From the NCBI GenBank assembly GCA_016793635.1, contig JAEUMD010000011.1, forward strand, positions 372,001 through 436,000: a DNA stretch of 64,000 bases. Reading direction: 5' to 3'. The notes under the pieces were generated by a model that was given only the letters and a program-made list of their open reading frames with translations, had not been told where the DNA came from and made no database searches. Made by a program: the position numbers and the translations under genes. Below are positions 9,956-18,753 of the stretch, piece after piece. How positions within the stretch are numbered: position 1 is the stretch's first letter; every line of letters begins with the position of its first letter. The stretch comes from Hyphomicrobiaceae bacterium. Its GTDB lineage: Bacteria; Pseudomonadota; Alphaproteobacteria; Rhizobiales; Hyphomicrobiaceae.

Positions 9956-11318
9956 GGTTCTCGTCCCCTGCTTCCGGAAGTCCGGCGATGAACAGTCCCG
10001 CAGCGTCCGCGGCGGCGACGGTATCGGGAGCAACTCCGGCCGAGAACCGCTTCAACCGCACCGCGATGCCGGCGAAGCCTGCCGCTGCCGCTGCCGCGAC
10101 GACCTCGGGGCTCGTGTCACGACCACCAGCCAATGTCGCGACGCCAGCGCGCCACTTGACGCGGCTGTCACCCCATTGCCTGTGTCCGGCCGCCCGTTCG
10201 ACGGCCGCGAGCGGGCCTTCTCCGGTCTCGACTGCGAGGACGTGCCCACGTACTACCGCCACCGCACGCGATCCCCCATGCGGTTCCATCGCGGCGATCA
10301 CGGCCGCCCCCTTGCGCAGATCGCGCACCGCCCGCCGCGGTACGGCCACGCGGCCGATGATGGTGATGCCGGCCAACGGTCCGCGCCCGAGGAGGATGCC
10401 CGCAAGCCCGCCGCCCGAGCGCCGCAGCCGCTGGCGCTCCGCCGCGTCTGCGAGCATCTTCGCCGCCGAAGCGCGGTCGACCTCGAGCCCGGCGACGACG
10501 AGCCCGCTCGCGTCGGCACGGATCGCGAGCTCGTCGCGCCGCGCGGCGAGCACGTGCCCGGCTTCGACGACGATGCCAGCAAGTCCGGCCTCGACCGCGC
10601 GCGTCACCGTTTCGGGGCCGATCACCGGCAGGTCGATCCGCTCGTCCTGCCCCGGCTTCACGCGCTTCACCAGTACGCCGCGCGTGACACCAGGCGGAAT
10701 ACCACCCGCGCGCCGCTGCGCCGCCACGCGCTGGAGCAGACCGTCCGTCCCCTCGGCTCCTTCGAGCGCCTCGAGGCATCCATTCGAAATCACGGCAGCC
10801 TGACCGATGTCGAATGCTCCAAGCGCACCGATGGCGGCAAAGCCGCGCCGAGCCTCACTGATCATGGCGTCATCGGCCGTGTGGCGCGCGAGCGTACCGG
10901 CGCCGACGATCAGCTCCGGAGCGACCCGCGCCGGTCCGACCACCTTCAGGCCCTTGCCCTCTAGAAACGCGATGACGCCGCGCAGCACCTTGTCGTCGCC
11001 GCCCGCAAGCACCAGCCGCGCGACCGTCGCAAGGGCGCTGAAAAAGCCGAAGTCGGGCTTGATGGCGCCGAGGTCCGGGCGTCGCACACCGCCGATGATG
11101 ACGAGATCCGTGACGCCCGCCTGCCGGAATGTGCGCACCATGCGGCCGATCTCACCCCAGCCGACCCGCGTCACCGGATAGGGACCGAACGAGGCTTCGG
11201 CCTCACTGTCGAGGGCGACGATGTGCAGGGGTATTCCGCGCGCCGCTACCGCGTCCGCAACCTCGCGCGGCAGACTGCCACCGCCTGCGAGGATGCCGAT
11301 GCGGCGGGACAGGCTCAT
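9948..11318 (-). CDS. lpxI: UDP-2,3-diacylglucosamine pyrophosphatase LpxI with a duplicated C-terminal domain
   Basis: LpxI hydrolyses UDP-2,3-diacylglucosamine to lipid X, the step before LpxB. The known family is about 270-285 residues; this protein has 456. Residues 1-150 are the N-terminal domain (ILAGGGSLPREVADA at the start). Residues about 150-255 are a first C-terminal domain with GTDGLLQRVA and DLPVIGPETV. A linker follows, then residues about 310-450 repeat the same fold (LAVETGEGPLAAVERA, SPEVVAAAAAAGFAGIAV, VAAADAAGLFIAGL). The second copy lacks the DLPVIGP segment. The frame is continuous, so this is a true fusion or duplication, not a frameshift. It is 21 bases after lpxA and overlaps lpxB by 8. 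Activity is presumably carried by the first copy. Confidence 0.9.
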   Translation of the reverse strand: MSLSRRIGILAGGGSLPREVADAVAARGIPLHIVALDSEAEASFGPYPVTRVGWGEIGRMVRTFRQAGVTDLVIIGGVRRPDLGAIKPDFGFFSALATVARLVLAGGDDKVLRGVIAFLEGKGLKVVGPARVAPELIVGAGTLARHTADDAMISEARRGFAAIGALGAFDIGQAAVISNGCLEALEGAEGTDGLLQRVAAQRRAGGIPPGVTRGVLVKRVKPGQDERIDLPVIGPETVTRAVEAGLAGIVVEAGHVLAARRDELAIRADASGLVVAGLEVDRASAAKMLADAAERQRLRRSGGGLAGILLGRGPLAGITIIGRVAVPRRAVRDLRKGAAVIAAMEPHGGSRAVAVVRGHVLAVETGEGPLAAVERAAGHRQWGDSRVKWRAGVATLAGGRDTSPEVVAAAAAAGFAGIAVRLKRFSAGVAPDTVAAADAAGLFIAGLPEAGDENHA

Positions 11319-11339
11319 GACGGGTCCACGCTTGTCCGA

Positions 11340-12146
11340 TCAGGCTTCGTTCGCTCCGCGCGGCGTGCAGATCGACCGCTTGCCGCCGGCGCGGATGAAG
11401 GCGACGATCTCGGCGACGATCGGATGTCCCGAGAATTCGCCCGAAACGTCGTCGAGACGCTCGAGCAACGTACCCTCCGCCGCGAACAACAGACGGTAGG
11501 CCCGGCGCAAATCATGGATGTCGGTGCGCGAGAAGCCGCGGCGCTGGAGGCCGACAATATTCAGCCCGGAGAGATAGGCGCGATTGCCGAGCGCCATGCC
11601 GTAGGGAATGAGATCGTTCTCGAGGCCCGACATGCCGCCGACGAAAGCATGCGGACCGACGCGCGCGAACTGGATGACCGCCGCGCCGCCGCCGAGGATC
11701 GCGAAATCGCCGACGCTGCAATGTCCCGCCAGCATCACGTTGTTCGAGAAGATGACGTTGTTGCCGACGATGCAGTCATGACCGACATGGCTGTTGGCGA
11801 GAAACGCGCAGCGGTCGCCGACGACGGTCTTGGAGCCGCCGCCTTCGGTGCCCGGGTTCATCGTCACGCCTTCGCGGATGATGCAGTCGCTGCCGACAGC
11901 GAGCGTCGTGCGCTCACCCTTGAACTTCAGGTCCTGAGGCTGATGGCCGATCGAGGCGAAGGGAAAGATCCGCGTACGCGCACCGATGGTCGTATGGCCC
12001 GCGACGACGACGTGCGAGACGAGCTCGACGCCATCGCCGAGCACCGCATTCGCGCCGACCACGCAGTAGGGACCGATCCTGACACCCGCGCCGAGACGGC
12101 TCGCGTCCTCGACGACGGCCGTCGGATGAATGATCTGATCAGCCAT
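11340..12146 (-). CDS. lpxA: Acyl-ACP--UDP-N-acetylglucosamine O-acyltransferase
   Basis: Transfers a hydroxyacyl chain from ACP to UDP-GlcNAc, the first step of lipid A synthesis. 268 residues, the family length. Residues 5-190 are hexapeptide repeats of the left-handed beta-helix; the catalytic histidine region is [19 protein letters not shown]. The last 70 residues are the helical C-terminal domain. The ATG at 12146 overlaps the fabZ stop by 8 bases (ATGGCTGA). The upstream open frame before it is only the overlapping fabZ sequence. Confidence 0.97.
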   Translation of the reverse strand: MADQIIHPTAVVEDASRLGAGVRIGPYCVVGANAVLGDGVELVSHVVVAGHTTIGARTRIFPFASIGHQPQDLKFKGERTTLAVGSDCIIREGVTMNPGTEGGGSKTVVGDRCAFLANSHVGHDCIVGNNVIFSNNVMLAGHCSVGDFAILGGGAAVIQFARVGPHAFVGGMSGLENDLIPYGMALGNRAYLSGLNIVGLQRRGFSRTDIHDLRRAYRLLFAAEGTLLERLDDVSGEFSGHPIVAEIVAFIRAGGKRSICTPRGANEA

Positions 12147-12639
12147 GCTTGCTCGCGAAGGCCCGTGCATCTGCGGTGTCGGCGAGCATGGCGCTGACTT
12201 CGGCCTCGGCCGCCACCTGACCGTCCACCTTGGCCTCGCCGAAGAACTTCCAGACCCGGCCGCGGTTGCGCACCTTGCGGACATGATAGTGGAGCTGGTC
12301 GCCGGGCACCACCGGCCGGCGGAACTTGGCGCGGTCGATCCCCATGAAATAGACGAGCTCGGCCTTGTAGTCTTCCTTGAGGCTCGAGACGCACAGCGCG
12401 CCCGCGGTCTGCGCGAGCCCTTCGATGATGAGCACGCCGGGCATCACCGGGAATTGCGGGAAGTGCCCCTGGAAGAACGGCTCGTTGATGGTGACGTTCT
12501 TGAGGCCGACGCAGCTCTCGTCGCCATCCATGTCGTAGATGCGGTCGACGAGCAGCATCGGATAGCGATGCGGCAGCAGCTTCAACACGCGCATGATATC
12601 GGCGGTGCCGAGCTGCGGCTTAACGGATGCGTCGTTCAT
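12139..12639 (-). CDS. fabZ: 3-hydroxyacyl-ACP dehydratase
   Basis: Dehydrates beta-hydroxyacyl-ACP in fatty acid elongation. The hot-dog fold active site is visible: the histidine in [13 protein letters not shown] and the glutamate in [12 protein letters not shown]. About 166 residues. I chose the ATG at 12639, which has GGAAAGAGA upstream; an in-frame start at 12675 adds a short acidic leader. It overlaps lpxA by 8 bases and follows lpxD by about 117 bases, placing fatty acid and lipid A synthesis under common control. Confidence 0.96.
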   Translation of the reverse strand: MNDASVKPQLGTADIMRVLKLLPHRYPMLLVDRIYDMDGDESCVGLKNVTINEPFFQGHFPQFPVMPGVLIIEGLAQTAGALCVSSLKEDYKAELVYFMGIDRAKFRRPVVPGDQLHYHVRKVRNRGRVWKFFGEAKVDGQVAAEAEVSAMLADTADARAFASKHG

Positions 12640-12756
12640 CGCTTCGTCTCTTTCCACGGCCTCTTGGTCGAACACCTCTTGCGGGATAGGCCGAGGCTGG
12701 CGCCATCCGCTTTTCGTCGATAGTTACTCGCGGGAATAGTTCCCCGCCCGAGACGC

Positions 12757-13815
12757 CTAGCCGGCCGGCTCGTCGCCGGAACCGACCTTGTCGCCGCCCT
12801 TTTGCGCGAGCCGCGTCAACGTCGCCAGCTCGCGCGCCCATTGCTTCAGCGGTCGCGCCGGCGTGCCGCCCATACGCGCGCCGGGCGGCACGTTGTCCTT
12901 CGGGTGGCTGCCGCCGGCAATCTGCGCGCCCGTCCCTACCTTGATGTGACCGACCGTACCCGACTGACCGCCCATGACGACAAAATCGCCCAGCTCCGTC
13001 GAGCCTGAAATACCGGTTTGAGCCACGATCACGCAATTGCGACCCATGATCACGTTGTGCCCGATTTGCACGAGATTATCAATTTTAGTGCCTTCTCCGA
13101 TCATCGTATCCTTAAGAGCGCCGCGATCGATGCAGGTGTTGGCGCCAATCTCGACGTCGTCCTGTATCACCACCCGGCCGATCTGCGGCACCTTGACGTG
13201 CCCGCCGGGCCCCATCGCGAAACCGAAGCCGTCCTGCCCGATGCGCACGCCAGCGTGGATGATGACCCGGTCGCCGACGAGCGCGTGGGTGATGGTCGAT
13301 TGCGGGCCGACGTAGCATCCCCTGCCGATGTGAACGCGATAGCCGATCACGGCACCGGCCGCGACGCGGCTGCCCTTGCCGACCGCTGCTTCGGCCCCAA
13401 TCACCGCACCCGGCTCGATCTCCACGTCCTCCTCGATCTCGGCCGTCGGGTCGATCAGCGTTCCGGCATCGGCGCGCGCGGCGCGTGGGCGCATCGCCGA
13501 GGGATAGAAGAGTTGCAGAGCAAGGGCGAAGCAGCGGTAGGGAGCCTTGCTCGTCAGGGGCGTGGTCGCGGCGGGAACGCGCGCGGCGAGGGCCGGCACC
13601 ACAAGGCAGAACCCGGCCCGTGTCGTCTCGAGTTGCGGCAGGTACTTGCGGTTGTCGACGAACGAGAGATCGTCGGGACCTGCCTCGTTGAGCGGGCGCA
13701 CATCGTGCACGAGACGCGCCGCGTCGGCTCCGGGTGGCAGCTCGGCACCGACCGCCTTGGCAACGGCTTCGAGGGTGAACGGTCCGAGACGCTCGAAAAA
13801 GCCCGGATGCTGCAT
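12757..13815 (-). CDS. lpxD: UDP-3-O-acylglucosamine N-acyltransferase
   Basis: Adds the second, N-linked hydroxyacyl chain to UDP-3-O-acylglucosamine. 352 residues. The N-terminal uridine-binding domain covers about residues 1-110, then a hexapeptide-repeat beta-helix runs to about residue 310 and includes VQIGHNVIMGRNCVIVAQTG, the region of the catalytic histidine. The C-terminal helical tail ends in a hydrophilic stretch. It is the first gene of the lpxD-lpxB run; the 1056 bases upstream hold no gene, so a promoter probably lies there. Confidence 0.97.
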   Translation of the reverse strand: MQHPGFFERLGPFTLEAVAKAVGAELPPGADAARLVHDVRPLNEAGPDDLSFVDNRKYLPQLETTRAGFCLVVPALAARVPAATTPLTSKAPYRCFALALQLFYPSAMRPRAARADAGTLIDPTAEIEEDVEIEPGAVIGAEAAVGKGSRVAAGAVIGYRVHIGRGCYVGPQSTITHALVGDRVIIHAGVRIGQDGFGFAMGPGGHVKVPQIGRVVIQDDVEIGANTCIDRGALKDTMIGEGTKIDNLVQIGHNVIMGRNCVIVAQTGISGSTELGDFVVMGGQSGTVGHIKVGTGAQIAGGSHPKDNVPPGARMGGTPARPLKQWARELATLTRLAQKGGDKVGSGDEPAG

Positions 13816-14657
13816 GCGATGCCCTTTCTCCGGTCATGGCCAGTCAGAATCGTGGGCGCGACCGTAGCACGAGGAGTGCGGCTGGTTGCACGCGCCAGTT
13901 AGGCGAATTCGCCGTCACCTCTACGGTTTTCAACGGCCGCTTCGTGCTGCGCCGCAGGAAGCCGGCGCACGCCTCACGCGGGCATGCGCGAAGCCCCGCG
14001 CCCCGTTGGCGGGCGGCGGCGGAAAGCCTGCATCGAAGTGGAGAATCGGCCGGACTGGCGCCAGCACTCCTCGTGGTAGGCAGGCATGCCCGGCGACGAC
14101 CGACAAGTGATCCCGGACCATTGTTTTATGACTATAGCGGGATGGGGCTTTGCCAGATTTCCTTGCGTCGCGAAACCCGCGAAGCGCCAGCGCGGCCTCG
14201 AGTGAACCATTTGCGAGGGTGCAGCTCCAGCGGCGGCGTTGGCGCTCCATCTGCCGGGAAAGAGCCCCGCGAACCGCCAACGGCTGAGCCGCAAAACGAC
14301 CAAACGGACGGAGATGCTCAGACCGGGTGGTGTTGTATCCACTCCATTGGAACAAGCGCGACGAGCCATGCGCTAAGTTTGCAGGCAAGCCCCACGGTCG
14401 CCCACCGGACACCCGCGCACTGAACGTTCCCCCAGCGACCGCGCCGACGCTGCCCCCCGTCCCGCCTTACGGAAGGCGGCGCCCGCCCCGCCGCCCAGAC
14501 TTGGCTTCGTGCAAAGCTCTCCGCCCCTGCGACCGCGTTCCCTCGCTTGCCCGTCGCAGAGCCCGTGAAGGTTCAGCCACCCCGCGCTTCCACCTTCGCG
14601 GACATCGCCGTCCCCCGAAGTCGCGCCCCCCAGCGCTCCCTCCGGAGTGCACAGAGA

Positions 14658-14727
14658 ACTCTTGGCTCTTAGCTCTTGGCTCTTAGCTCTTAGCTCTTAG
14701 CTCTTGGCACTTGGCACTTGGCACTTG
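14658..14727. repeat. Heptamer tandem repeat array (GCTCTTR/GCACTTG)
   Basis: Ten contiguous 7-base units: one ACTCTTG, then six alternating GCTCTTA/GCTCTTG units from 14665 to 14706, then three GCACTTG units to 14727. The third base changes from T to A in the last three, so the array has two sub-blocks. It lies in non-coding sequence downstream of the bamA terminator. Confidence 0.9.
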
Positions 14728-14796
14728 GTACCCAGCCATTGCGCGGCACCGGACCTGGGCCCACTTCTTTTCGAAATTGCGACCAAGTGCCGGAGA

Positions 14797-14834
14797 TCCA
14801 AAACAGAAAACGCCGGAGCATGGCCCCGGCGTTT
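14797..14834 (-). terminator. Intrinsic terminator of bamA
   Basis: On the minus strand AAACGCCGG (14834-14826) pairs with CCGGCGTTT (14816-14808) and is followed by TTCTGTTTTGG, a U-rich tract. It lies about 40 bases past the bamA stop. Confidence 0.8.
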
Positions 14835-14871
14835 CCCTATCTCGCATCTCACGCGTAGCGCGTGAAGCGTA

Positions 14872-17274
14872 TCAGAACTTGGTCGAAGCACCGAAGCGGA
14901 AGAACTGCTCCTCGTCGTACTTCTCCTTGGTGAGAACCTTGGCGAAATCGACGCGCAGCGGACCGACCGGCGAGTTCCACAGGATGGATGCACCGACCGA
15001 CGAGCGGATGGTCGAGTCGTCCTGCAGGTTCACGCCAACCGCATTCTTCGCACGTTCCGAAGCACCGAACAGCGAGCCGGCATCGGCGAACACGGCGCCG
15101 CTCATGCCGATATCGTCCGGGATGAGAGGCAGCGGGAAGCGCACCTCGGCCGTTGCTGCCCAGTAGGTCTTACCACCCAACGCGTCAGCGTTGGTTGCGT
15201 CACGCGGACCAATACCCGAGCGCTCGAAGCCGCGGATCGTCTCACCACCACGGAAGTAGAGGTCGAGGATTCGGATGTCGTCTCCACCCCAGCTCTGAAT
15301 GTGACCGGCGACGGCGCGACCGACGAATGTGATCTTCTCGGTGATCGGGTAGTAGGCACGGCCTTCACCCGAGAAGCGAACGTACTGAGCGTCGCCGCCG
15401 AGTCCTGCGACATCCACCGAGGCGTTCAACCAATAACCGCTGGTCGGGTTCTTCGGATGGTTACGCTTGTCGAAGGTAAGCGAGGTGCCAACCAGCGAGG
15501 TATAGTAGACCTCGTCTTGGCAATCCGCAGCAGCGTGCGTCGTAGGATCACCATCCTGGTTCAAAGGATCATTTATGTTCGCATCGCCGCAAGCATCCTT
15601 GATCGCCAGCGAAGCGTTGCTCTCCACGTCGAAGATCTCGTCGCGAGAGAACGTGTAGTAGTTCTGCATCCAGAGGCTTTCGGCCAACGGATAGCCGAGA
15701 CGCAGCGTGGCGCCCGTCTTGCGGCTCTTGAAGCCCGACGTGGACGATTGGTCCACTTCCTTGTGGAAGAGGTCGAAGCCTGCAGCGAGATTCATGTCGA
15801 GGAAGCGCGGCTCGGTAAACGACAGGTCGATCTGGAACCGCTCCAACGAGCCCGCGAGCTTGAGGCGCAGGAACTGACCATTGCCCAGCAGGTTGCGCTC
15901 GGAGATCGAGATGTCACCGATCACGCCTTCACTGGTCGAGTAGCCGGCACCGAACGAAAGCTCACCCGTGGACTGCTCTTCGACCTGCACGTCGAGCGCG
16001 ACGCGATCCGCGCCAGAACCGGGCGTACGGCCAACCTTCACGCTCTTGAACAAGCCGAGAGCCTCGAGGCGCTTCTTCGCGCGATCGACCAGCATCGGGT
16101 TGTAGGCGTCGCCCTCGACGAGACGGAACTCGCGACGGATCACGTGATCCTTGGTGCGCGTGTTACCCGACACGTTGATGCGGTCGATGTAGACGCGCGG
16201 CCCCTCGTCGATGATGTAGGTGAGCGAGATAGTGCGGCTCGCGAAGTCCGGGTTGGCACGCGGGCGCACTCGGGCGAAGGCATAGCCCTGCTCGGCAATG
16301 GCCAGCGTCAGCTTCTCGACCGTCTTGTCGATCTGCGCGCCGTTGTAGACATCACCCTGCAGCGTCAGGATATTGCCGTAGAAGCTCTGCGCGTTGATGT
16401 CCGGCAGCGAGCTTTCGATGGTCACACCACCGAAGTGATAAATCTCGCCCTCTTCGACGGCGAAGGTGATGTAGAAGCCAGTACCGTCGCGATCGAGCTC
16501 GGCATTGCCCGCAACGATGCGCGCGTCGGCATAGCCGTTCTTCAAGTAGTACTGACGCAGCAGCTCGCGATCGAGGTTCATACGATCCGGATCGTAGATC
16601 GCCGTACCCTTGATGAAGTCGAGCCAGCCCGACTCCGTCGTCGAAATGATGTCGCGGAGCTGCGAGTCCGAGAATGCGCGGTTGCCGACGAAGTTGATGC
16701 CCTTGACCTTCGTCGCCATGCCCTCGGTGATCTCGAAGACGACGTTGACGCGGTTCTGATCGAGCTCGATCAGCTTCGGCTCGACGTTGGCGGCGAAGCG
16801 GCCCTGGCGGCGATAGACGTCGAGAATGCGCTGCACATCGGCCTGCGCCTTGGCGCGGGTGAAGACGGAGCGCGGCTTGAGCTGGACTTCCGAAGCAAGC
16901 GTGGACGCCTCGACCTCGCTGTTGCCCTCAAACGCGACCTGAGCGACCACCGGGTTCTCGACGACGGTGACGACGACCGCGGAACCTTCACGGTCGATGC
17001 GGACGTCGGAGAACAAGCCGGTCCCGAACAGCGCGGTGAGCGAGCGGTCTGCGGCGCCGGCGGAGTATGTGTCGCCGACGGAGAACTTGAGATACGACCG
17101 CACGGTCTCTGGCTCTAGGCGACGGTTACCCGTGACCCGGATTTCCCGGATCGCGCCCTGAGCGTGCGCGGCGGTGGAGAATACGATGGCATCGGCGGCG
17201 AAGCAGACCGGCGCGAGAAGCGCGAGCCAGACTGCCAGGCGCCATCCCCCGATGGACGTTTTATACTGCGGCAT
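14872..17274 (-). CDS. bamA: Outer membrane protein assembly factor BamA
   Basis: Core of the BAM complex that inserts beta-barrel proteins into the outer membrane. About 800 residues: a cleavable signal peptide ending near AAHAQG, five POTRA domains over about residues 40-390 (GNRRLEPETVRSYL, RVYIDRINVSGNTRTKDH), then the 16-strand barrel ending in phenylalanine after FFRFGASTK, the usual outer-membrane C-terminal signal. The family's VRGF motif appears as IRGFERSGIGPRD. Start set at ATG 17274, directly before the basic signal-peptide N-region; a longer frame to 17331 lacks signal-peptide logic. It lies downstream of rseP, separated by about 270 bases. Confidence 0.97.
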   Translation of the reverse strand: MPQYKTSIGGWRLAVWLALLAPVCFAADAIVFSTAAHAQGAIREIRVTGNRRLEPETVRSYLKFSVGDTYSAGAADRSLTALFGTGLFSDVRIDREGSAVVVTVVENPVVAQVAFEGNSEVEASTLASEVQLKPRSVFTRAKAQADVQRILDVYRRQGRFAANVEPKLIELDQNRVNVVFEITEGMATKVKGINFVGNRAFSDSQLRDIISTTESGWLDFIKGTAIYDPDRMNLDRELLRQYYLKNGYADARIVAGNAELDRDGTGFYITFAVEEGEIYHFGGVTIESSLPDINAQSFYGNILTLQGDVYNGAQIDKTVEKLTLAIAEQGYAFARVRPRANPDFASRTISLTYIIDEGPRVYIDRINVSGNTRTKDHVIRREFRLVEGDAYNPMLVDRAKKRLEALGLFKSVKVGRTPGSGADRVALDVQVEEQSTGELSFGAGYSTSEGVIGDISISERNLLGNGQFLRLKLAGSLERFQIDLSFTEPRFLDMNLAAGFDLFHKEVDQSSTSGFKSRKTGATLRLGYPLAESLWMQNYYTFSRDEIFDVESNASLAIKDACGDANINDPLNQDGDPTTHAAADCQDEVYYTSLVGTSLTFDKRNHPKNPTSGYWLNASVDVAGLGGDAQYVRFSGEGRAYYPITEKITFVGRAVAGHIQSWGGDDIRILDLYFRGGETIRGFERSGIGPRDATNADALGGKTYWAATAEVRFPLPLIPDDIGMSGAVFADAGSLFGASERAKNAVGVNLQDDSTIRSSVGASILWNSPVGPLRVDFAKVLTKEKYDEEQFFRFGASTKF

Positions 17275-17542
17275 TCGCAAGGTATGCCCTCGTATTGCCG
17301 ACCCCCCAACCAGACCGGGCGCCGTCGGCATTTGGCGCGCCCGTCCGTCTATGCGCAGTGCAGTGCCAACCTCTAACGGCAGGTTAACACCGGTGGGACG
17401 AGCTGAATTCCGCGCTGCCCTTGTGGCCCGGCGTCCCTGTCACGCCAAGCCCAGTACGGAAAACACCTCTCCACCACCTCTCGCTTTTAACGATTCAGTA
17501 AGCCGGGCGGAAGTGGCAAGATTACCCCACCGGGGGATAAAA

Positions 17543-18700
17543 TCAGCCGAGAGCCGACAGCCATTTCTTCAAGATTGGCAAATCGTTGAAGGTCGCGAAA
17601 ACCATGAGCATCAAGACGATGGCGAGGCCGATGCGGAAGCCGATCTCCTGCGTGCGCTCCGATAGCGGCTGACGGCGAATGGCCTCGATCGCGTAGAACA
17701 TCAGGTGACCGCCGTCGAGCAGCGGAACCGGGAACAGATTGATGAGACCGACGCTGACCGAGATCACGGCGATAAGGTGAAGCAGCGGCTGGATGCCGAA
17801 CTTGGCGACCTGCCCGGAGACTTCGGCAATACGGATCGGCCCGCCGAGCTGGTCGGCCTTCTGGCGGCCTCGGATGACGTCGGCGACGTAGCCGAGCGTG
17901 CCGGTGACGATCATCGCCGTCCGGTCGACGGCGAGCCCCACGGCCTCGACCGGACCGACGCGGCGGTGCAGGCGCTCGGCGCCGGCGGCGCTCATGATGC
18001 CGATGACCGGCCGCGTGACCTTGCCGGAAATGGCGTCCTCGTGCTCTTGCAGACGCGGCTTGACGACGAGCACGACAGGCTTGCCAGCACGCTCGATCAC
18101 GAATTCCAGCGCTTCCGCCGGATGTGTCGAGACAATGTGCTGGAGTTCTGCGAAGTCGTTGATTTCCTTGCCCTGAATCTTCTCGACGAGATCGCCCGGC
18201 AGGAAGCCGGCCGCCTCCGCCGGAGAGCCTGGAACCACCTTGCCGATCCGCGGCTCGAGCGTTGTGACGCCGTAGATCGCGAGCATCACCGAGAAAATCA
18301 CCACGGCCAGAATGAAGTTGGCGATGGGACCGGCGGCGACGACCGCGGCACGCTGCCAGACGGGCTTGGCATGGAAAGCCCCTTTGCGCTCTTCGTCGGT
18401 CATCGTGCGCAGGGCCTCGGCCGAAGGCGTGCTCGCGGCACTCTCGTCGTCGAGGAACTTGACGTAGCCACCAAGCGGGATCCAGGCGAGACGCCAGCGC
18501 GTACCGTGGCGGTCGTAGAACCCCCAGATTTCACGTCCAAAGCCGATCGAGAAAGCCTTGACGGTGACGCCGCACCAGCGCGCGACGAGGAAGTGGCCGA
18601 GCTCATGGAAAAACACCACGACACTCAGTACGAACAAAAAGGCCAGCGGGAACATCAAGGTACTGGTGATGTTCTCGATCAGGCTCGGTGCGGTTTCCAT
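17543..18700 (-). CDS. rseP: RIP metalloprotease RseP
   Basis: Site-2 protease of the inner membrane that cleaves anti-sigma factors and remnant signal peptides. 385 residues. The zinc motif is HELGH in FFHELGHFLVARWCGV (first membrane segment), the second catalytic motif is NLFPVPLLDGGHL near residue 325, and a PDZ domain covers about residues 130-210. The ATG at 18700 follows GGAGTGACC. It lies 53 bases after dxr, consistent with co-transcription of dxr-rseP-bamA. Confidence 0.96.
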   Translation of the reverse strand: METAPSLIENITSTLMFPLAFLFVLSVVVFFHELGHFLVARWCGVTVKAFSIGFGREIWGFYDRHGTRWRLAWIPLGGYVKFLDDESAASTPSAEALRTMTDEERKGAFHAKPVWQRAAVVAAGPIANFILAVVIFSVMLAIYGVTTLEPRIGKVVPGSPAEAAGFLPGDLVEKIQGKEINDFAELQHIVSTHPAEALEFVIERAGKPVVLVVKPRLQEHEDAISGKVTRPVIGIMSAAGAERLHRRVGPVEAVGLAVDRTAMIVTGTLGYVADVIRGRQKADQLGGPIRIAEVSGQVAKFGIQPLLHLIAVISVSVGLINLFPVPLLDGGHLMFYAIEAIRRQPLSERTQEIGFRIGLAIVLMLMVFATFNDLPILKKWLSALG

Positions 18701-18753
18701 GGTCACTCCGGGTGGTCCGAATAGAGATACCCTGACGGGCGGCTCACAAGAGG

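Larger units (their letters stand above)
13816..14871. other. 1 kb gene-free spacer between bamA and lpxD
   Basis: In many alphaproteobacteria an ompH/skp-like chaperone gene lies between bamA and lpxD; none is visible here in any frame. The open frames present look random, being rich in Arg and Pro with no family features. The spacer holds a 7-bp tandem array at 14658-14727 and the bamA terminator at 14797-14834. The lpxD promoter must lie somewhere in this region. Confidence 0.6.

Noticed and set aside
13930-14412. 160-codon open frame in the bamA-lpxD spacer
   Set aside because: No ribosome site of note, no family features, and composition like the antisense shadows.
14658-14727. Possible CRISPR array
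   Set aside because: Units are only 7 bases and contiguous, with no spacers.
15301-17118. 605-codon open frame opposite bamA
   Set aside because: Antisense shadow of bamA; composition rich in Arg, Val and Asp with no recognisable motif.
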